From contig DNCM01000101.1 in the NCBI GenBank assembly GCA_003498085.1, forward strand, positions 1 through 13,543: a stretch of 13,543 nucleotides of DNA, in the 5' to 3' direction. The position numbers and the translations under genes are program-made. Under the pieces are notes generated by a model that saw nothing but the letters and a program-made list of their open reading frames with translations, searched no databases and was not told the origin of the DNA. Below are positions 11,301 through 13,543 of the stretch, in pieces (the first letter of the stretch is position 1; every line of letters starts with the position of its first letter). The stretch is from a bacterium (lineage in GTDB: Bacteria; UBA9089; UBA9088).

Positions 11301-13543
11301 AAAAATTCAAAAGAAAAAGAAGAAAAAGTAACCGATAAACAACTGAATAATCTCGGATTTTATTTTGGTTTTTGTAGGGATTATACTAAAGAATCAGGAT
11401 ACAAATATTGTAACTATCTTAATGCACCTTACGCACTTCTTAATCTTAAAGTTTACGATCAGAATGGAAAGGAATTAATCCTTGGATTTTATCCTGATCT
11501 TAGTGCGAAGGACGATATAGACTGGGAACTTCGTGGTCCTCCAATTTATGCTGATGGAAGCCATGGCTATTCTTGTGATAATTGGTATACGAAGAATAAT
11601 TGGTATCTTGGAAATCCAGATGAACCTGATAAAGGTGATGGAAATATAACGAATGACTATGGAAACCTTGTTCCTTTCCATAAAAATATTCGTGGAGATT
11701 ATTACTATGATTTTAAATATGGTATAGTAGATTGGAATCTTGCAGAAGGAACATATATATTTAGAATAGGGGCTGAACTTTTAAGTATTGGTTGGGAGCT
11801 TGTCAATGATTCAGGAGATAAAGATGAAAAATGGCATGCTTATCCTCGGTACCGTCATTACGGCCTTAAATCAGAGATTGTGGACAAAGAGGTATTCGTT
11901 GAACCTCCTCCACCCCCTGTTCTTCCCGATACTCAAGCACCAGTCGTTGAGAGCATAGATCCATCGGCAGGTCAGACAATAGATACAGGCTCGATAACAT
12001 ATGTTTCTGCAACATTGAAAGAAAAACCAGATTTAGGAGGAAGCGGGATAGACTTTGCAAGGAGCGAGATATTCCTTGTCGATAAAACAGGACAAAAGAT
12101 TGGAGGACGTCAAGAGAATGATGGAGAGAGCAAGATATTCTGGAGCTTGGATGTTCCATTGGATACTAAAAGTCCTGGTTCGTATACCATAAGGGTTAGA
12201 CCTGTTGATGTAAAGGGAAATGGTATGACAGATGATTATCAAAACTTTGTATTTATTATTAAGGATATAATAAAACCAAACATTTACGATCCATCTCCAA
12301 GCGATGGAAAAATTGAAATTTCTCCATTCTCTGGTCCTATTTGGGTATATGTTTCAGATATTGAAAGGGGTGAATCTGGAATAAACTGGCAGAATAGCTT
12401 TATTTATTTAAAGAAAGACAAAGGCCGCATACCCATAACCGTCACTACAAGTCATCTTGTTACACCTAATACAAATAACAATGCAGGAAAGCTTAGAGGA
12501 GACCTTGATCAAGCATTACCGGATGATGGCAATTGGGATGGAACATATACAATAACAGTAGTAGTTCGTGATGGTGCTGGAAATGAAGCTGAGGAATCGT
12601 TTAAGTTTTATCTTAAGACAATCTTTCCTATTGTATCTGATCCTTATCCTCCTGATGGAAGTACTTTTGTCTCACCATATAAAGGAACAATCAGTGCACA
12701 GATATCCGAAGAAGAGAAAGGGGCAGGAATAGATTGGGATAAATCAACGATTATCCTTACAGTGCCAGATGGAAGAGAGATAGGATTAACCAAAAAGTAT
12801 GAGCCAATATCAGATTTTGCAGGAAGGATTATAGGTGTATTGGAATCACCGCTTTATGAGGCGGGAGAATATCATTGGACTGTTAAAGCTTATGATTATG
12901 CGGATCATTACTGGTCTTGTTTTTATACTTTCAAGATTAGGGTAGTTCAGCCAAATATCTCAAATCCATATCCACGCAAGGATGTAAAAGCACCATATGT
13001 TGGAACGATATCTGTTGATGTTTGGGTTGCGGAAGGAGACCCAGAGCTAGATACAGCTACAATAAAACTACAACTAAAAAAAGACGGTAAAGACATTCAG
13101 TTAGACGGAGTGTATTATATTGGTGGAACCCAATCTGGAAAAATCATAGGAACACCAACAGGACCATTATTGGAAGGTGAATATACTATCTGGGCAGAAG
13201 CGAGAAATATAAAAGGAAGTTTAAGAAAAGAGACATTTCGTTTCAGAGTCTCTTGGAAAAAACCCGATGTTTTTCTATCCGTTACCCCAGATGTTTTCTC
13301 TCCTTATACATCCCATGGGATCGCAGATTTTGCTACAATAACTTTTCATTCTGATGAGAGTGGAACATATTCGATTACAGTTGATGGAAGGGAACTGAAA
13401 GATGCAACTGGTTATTTGCCTGCAGGGAGTATTACCCAGTATACTTGGTATGGTAAAGATAAAGAAGGCCTAGAATTTTCAGAAGGACAACATCTCTTAA
13501 GTATTTCTGTAACAAATGATGGAGGAAAAACTGGAGTATCAAC
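8361..13543 (+). CDS. Giant secreted multi-Ig-like protein with internal FlgD-type Ig domain (partial, 3' end outside the window)
   Basis: The frame is open from ATG 8361 to the last base, at least 1727 codons. Residues 1-16 are a Sec signal peptide (MKKIIIGVFLASNLWA). Order of parts: two DxDNDGT[FY] units (about 42-237); two Ig-like units of the FSPxxSxGVKD type (about 248-447); an Ig-like unit with DRTPPEI and DNAGN (about 447-575); an irregular stretch (about 575-840) with SGDIIMGDGIYSG; a FlgD-like Ig domain (about 848-944) with PFNPYLTNLSIKYNLS, WDGKNSGG and DGHYTY; an unrecognised aromatic-rich region (about 952-1180); a proline linker EPPPPPVLPD (near 1181); four units of 109-117 residues beginning [IV]-x-[DN]P-P-DG (about 1193-1633); and another FSPYTSHGIAD unit (from about 1639) cut by the window. 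It is probably a cell-surface or extracellular structural or adhesive protein. No enzyme motif was recognised. FlgD-type Ig modules are usually C-terminal in such proteins; here it is internal. Confidence 0.93.
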   Translation, partial: MKKIIIGVFLASNLWAGIETVTTYHDPDFKYPEYEFEDESMVYVAVVGARIGGFVYGTATASNGSIRVYFEDDDNDGTFTGFFKISKTSTNKECEILRLLPDEIGTITIDLDDDGNVGSATIKAIGREMIMTFDQDRLLTTDFPDDSTVHIIATVGYIIGTPSIKGTVTGPLGNIRLRFTDFDNDGTYTTSFKIDKDGTNTEFPPILKLLPEENAVIEVDLNYDKRIGSATIRAIDYGTPSVTIQTSYPKFSPYASFGVKDTITITIRSSRYGPYKILIDDKIIREEMAFPDRDEDFVWNGGYREEFSEGSHTLLVEAFDMIGNKGTASTIIFIDNTSPSIIKFSVFPLVFSPGTSIGVKDHCRICFSSNETGTYEIKVDGKTPTGIYLGDLSYVSTDTYSSCYTWDGFYATEPAPDGLRYIQIYVIDEAGNSNFEIVEVTIDRTPPEIIFLAENTNGDTFYRDEVVQFTLKARDWIGSQEIGINDPYESMIVLTQGTKTREISFIYLGEGKKGEGSLYQGYHTVREEDTGTWIFSGYIIDNAGNRAINYGTGGTIILDGSRTRPFVKTMITRVGFIPEKEKRPPLSGLTIVGSTTESMSIMWQDEDLDDGQKVKVVDLERKHIWVGTSTDKTITLNNSLLYYGSPISDYTGVNPDTSHALKDTLKAGDNIIFSLEAVRIDSVLLFGTPEKCQGSLTVFNPNINIGDLILVSDNKNTWIKKATSPGSFVISNQNLYSGPLVSDYNKISPSIGGKVSPARGGDAKIDIGSIVSISLSDDGIDGIGILSGDIIMGDGIYSGVYTIKKGNDTKDAQVIGRFIYNRRSAENSPYQDERQKITIDATAPVISNNSVSPIPFNPYLTNLSIKYNLSEKAWVKIKIYNPNGEPIRILESPEAQFGENVTLNWDGKNSGGIVVEDGHYTYIIEAEDLAGNKAIEAKGEIVLTLVEIVVENLNVSPNPFWPNKEVPETVDVVVSFRVVLKNSKEKEEKVTDKQLNNLGFYFGFCRDYTKESGYKYCNYLNAPYALLNLKVYDQNGKELILGFYPDLSAKDDIDWELRGPPIYADGSHGYSCDNWYTKNNWYLGNPDEPDKGDGNITNDYGNLVPFHKNIRGDYYYDFKYGIVDWNLAEGTYIFRIGAELLSIGWELVNDSGDKDEKWHAYPRYRHYGLKSEIVDKEVFVEPPPPPVLPDTQAPVVESIDPSAGQTIDTGSITYVSATLKEKPDLGGSGIDFARSEIFLVDKTGQKIGGRQENDGESKIFWSLDVPLDTKSPGSYTIRVRPVDVKGNGMTDDYQNFVFIIKDIIKPNIYDPSPSDGKIEISPFSGPIWVYVSDIERGESGINWQNSFIYLKKDKGRIPITVTTSHLVTPNTNNNAGKLRGDLDQALPDDGNWDGTYTITVVVRDGAGNEAEESFKFYLKTIFPIVSDPYPPDGSTFVSPYKGTISAQISEEEKGAGIDWDKSTIILTVPDGREIGLTKKYEPISDFAGRIIGVLESPLYEAGEYHWTVKAYDYADHYWSCFYTFKIRVVQPNISNPYPRKDVKAPYVGTISVDVWVAEGDPELDTATIKLQLKKDGKDIQLDGVYYIGGTQSGKIIGTPTGPLLEGEYTIWAEARNIKGSLRKETFRFRVSWKKPDVFLSVTPDVFSPYTSHGIADFATITFHSDESGTYSITVDGRELKDATGYLPAGSITQYTWYGKDKEGLEFSEGQHLLSISVTNDGGKTGVS
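8484..9070 (+). repeat. Two tandem protein modules with DxDNDGT motif
   Basis: Copy 1 (about 8484-8740) and copy 2 (about 8805-9070) share the order V-V-G, a glycine-rich strand, an acidic loop (DDDNDGTF and DFDNDGTY), FKI-K-xxTN, [RK]LLP[DE]E, a strand with acidic loop (DLDDDGNVGSATI and DLNYDKRIGSATI), and [KR]AI. The period is about 107 residues. The acidic loops resemble calcium-binding DxDxDG loops; metal binding is inferred. Confidence 0.8.
9102..9700 (+). repeat. Two Ig-like modules of the FSPxxSxGVKD type
   Basis: Copy A (9102-9380) contains FSPYASFGVKD, GPYKILIDD, a W-x-G core and DMIGNKG. Copy B (about 9391-9700) contains FSPGTSIGVKD, GTYEIKVDG, WDGFY and DEAGNSN. Both look like bacterial Ig folds in which the two-residue [EG]T-Y-[EK]I turn and terminal D-xGN strand are conserved. 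A third copy occurs at 13276. Confidence 0.8.
11938..13260 (+). repeat. Four tandem Ig-like modules with DP-P-DG start and SGI[DN] motif
   Basis: Copies begin near 11938 (VVESIDPSAGQ), 12274 (NIYDPSPSDGK), 12625 (IVSDPYPPDGS) and 12948 (NISNPYPRKD), a period of 109-117 residues. The first three share a G-SGI[DN][FW] or GAGIDW segment followed by a strand with a polar side (IFLVDKTGQ, FIYLKKDKG, IILTVPDG); the fourth has LDTATIKLQLKKDG at that place. Each ends in G-Y-[TH]-[IV]-x-[VA]-[RK]-[PV]-x-D-x-G-N or a variant. Confidence 0.78.
13276..13543 (+). repeat. Third copy of the FSPxxSxG module, cut by the window edge
   Basis: VTPDVFSPYTSHGIAD, GTYSITVDGRELKDATG, a W-Y-GKD core and SEGQHLLSISVTNDGG repeat the order seen at 9102 and 9391. 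Its reappearance after the four-module block suggests that the module types alternate further downstream. Confidence 0.8.

Overview
The window looks like a chromosomal stretch of an uncultured, low-GC, diderm (Gram-negative-type) bacterium. Support: an LptA/OstA-like periplasmic protein of lipopolysaccharide transport, bacterial tRNAs, peptide deformylase and RNase Y, dense packing with overlapping genes, strong use of AGA/AGG arginine and ATA isoleucine codons, and a very large secreted Ig-repeat protein with a FlgD-type Ig module of the sort common in FCB-like and candidate-phylum genomes. I cannot assign a phylum from this sequence alone.

Layout. (1) 1-3000, plus strand: the tail of an upstream gene, then tRNA-Thr(GGT) from its own promoter, followed after only 11 nt by an lptA-like gene, aroA (EPSP synthase, ATGA overlap), and hisC (histidinol-phosphate aminotransferase) from a separate promoter. 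(2) 2981-4821, minus strand: a tightly overlapping leuD-def-mtnA operon that converges on hisC with a 17-bp 3' overlap; its promoter sits directly in front of leuD. (3) 4822-5164: a divergent intergenic region holding the leuD promoter, the rny promoter and two small possible ORFs (49 and 29 codons). (4) 5165-7479, plus strand: rny (RNase Y) and a COG0731-like radical SAM enzyme. (5) 7468-7797: a promoter containing a heptamer repeat, tRNA-Lys(TTT), then a 201-bp structured segment that ends in an exact 21-bp duplicate of the tRNA-Lys 3' end. (6) 7798-8305: a small secreted protein of an uncharacterised type, interrupted by an apparent frameshift. (7) 8361 to the window end: one uninterrupted reading frame of at least 1727 codons with a signal peptide and a mosaic of at least three repeat families plus a FlgD-like Ig domain; the gene runs off the window.

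The metabolic genes serve shikimate, histidine and leucine synthesis and probably methionine salvage; they share no single pathway. The two parts most worth following up are the tRNA-Lys-flanked element with a predicted three-way-junction fold, and the giant modular secreted protein. A third pattern spans the window: several promoter -35 boxes (TTGACA) contain the TGA stop codon of the preceding reading frame, and several genes appear to be read from very short or leaderless transcripts.
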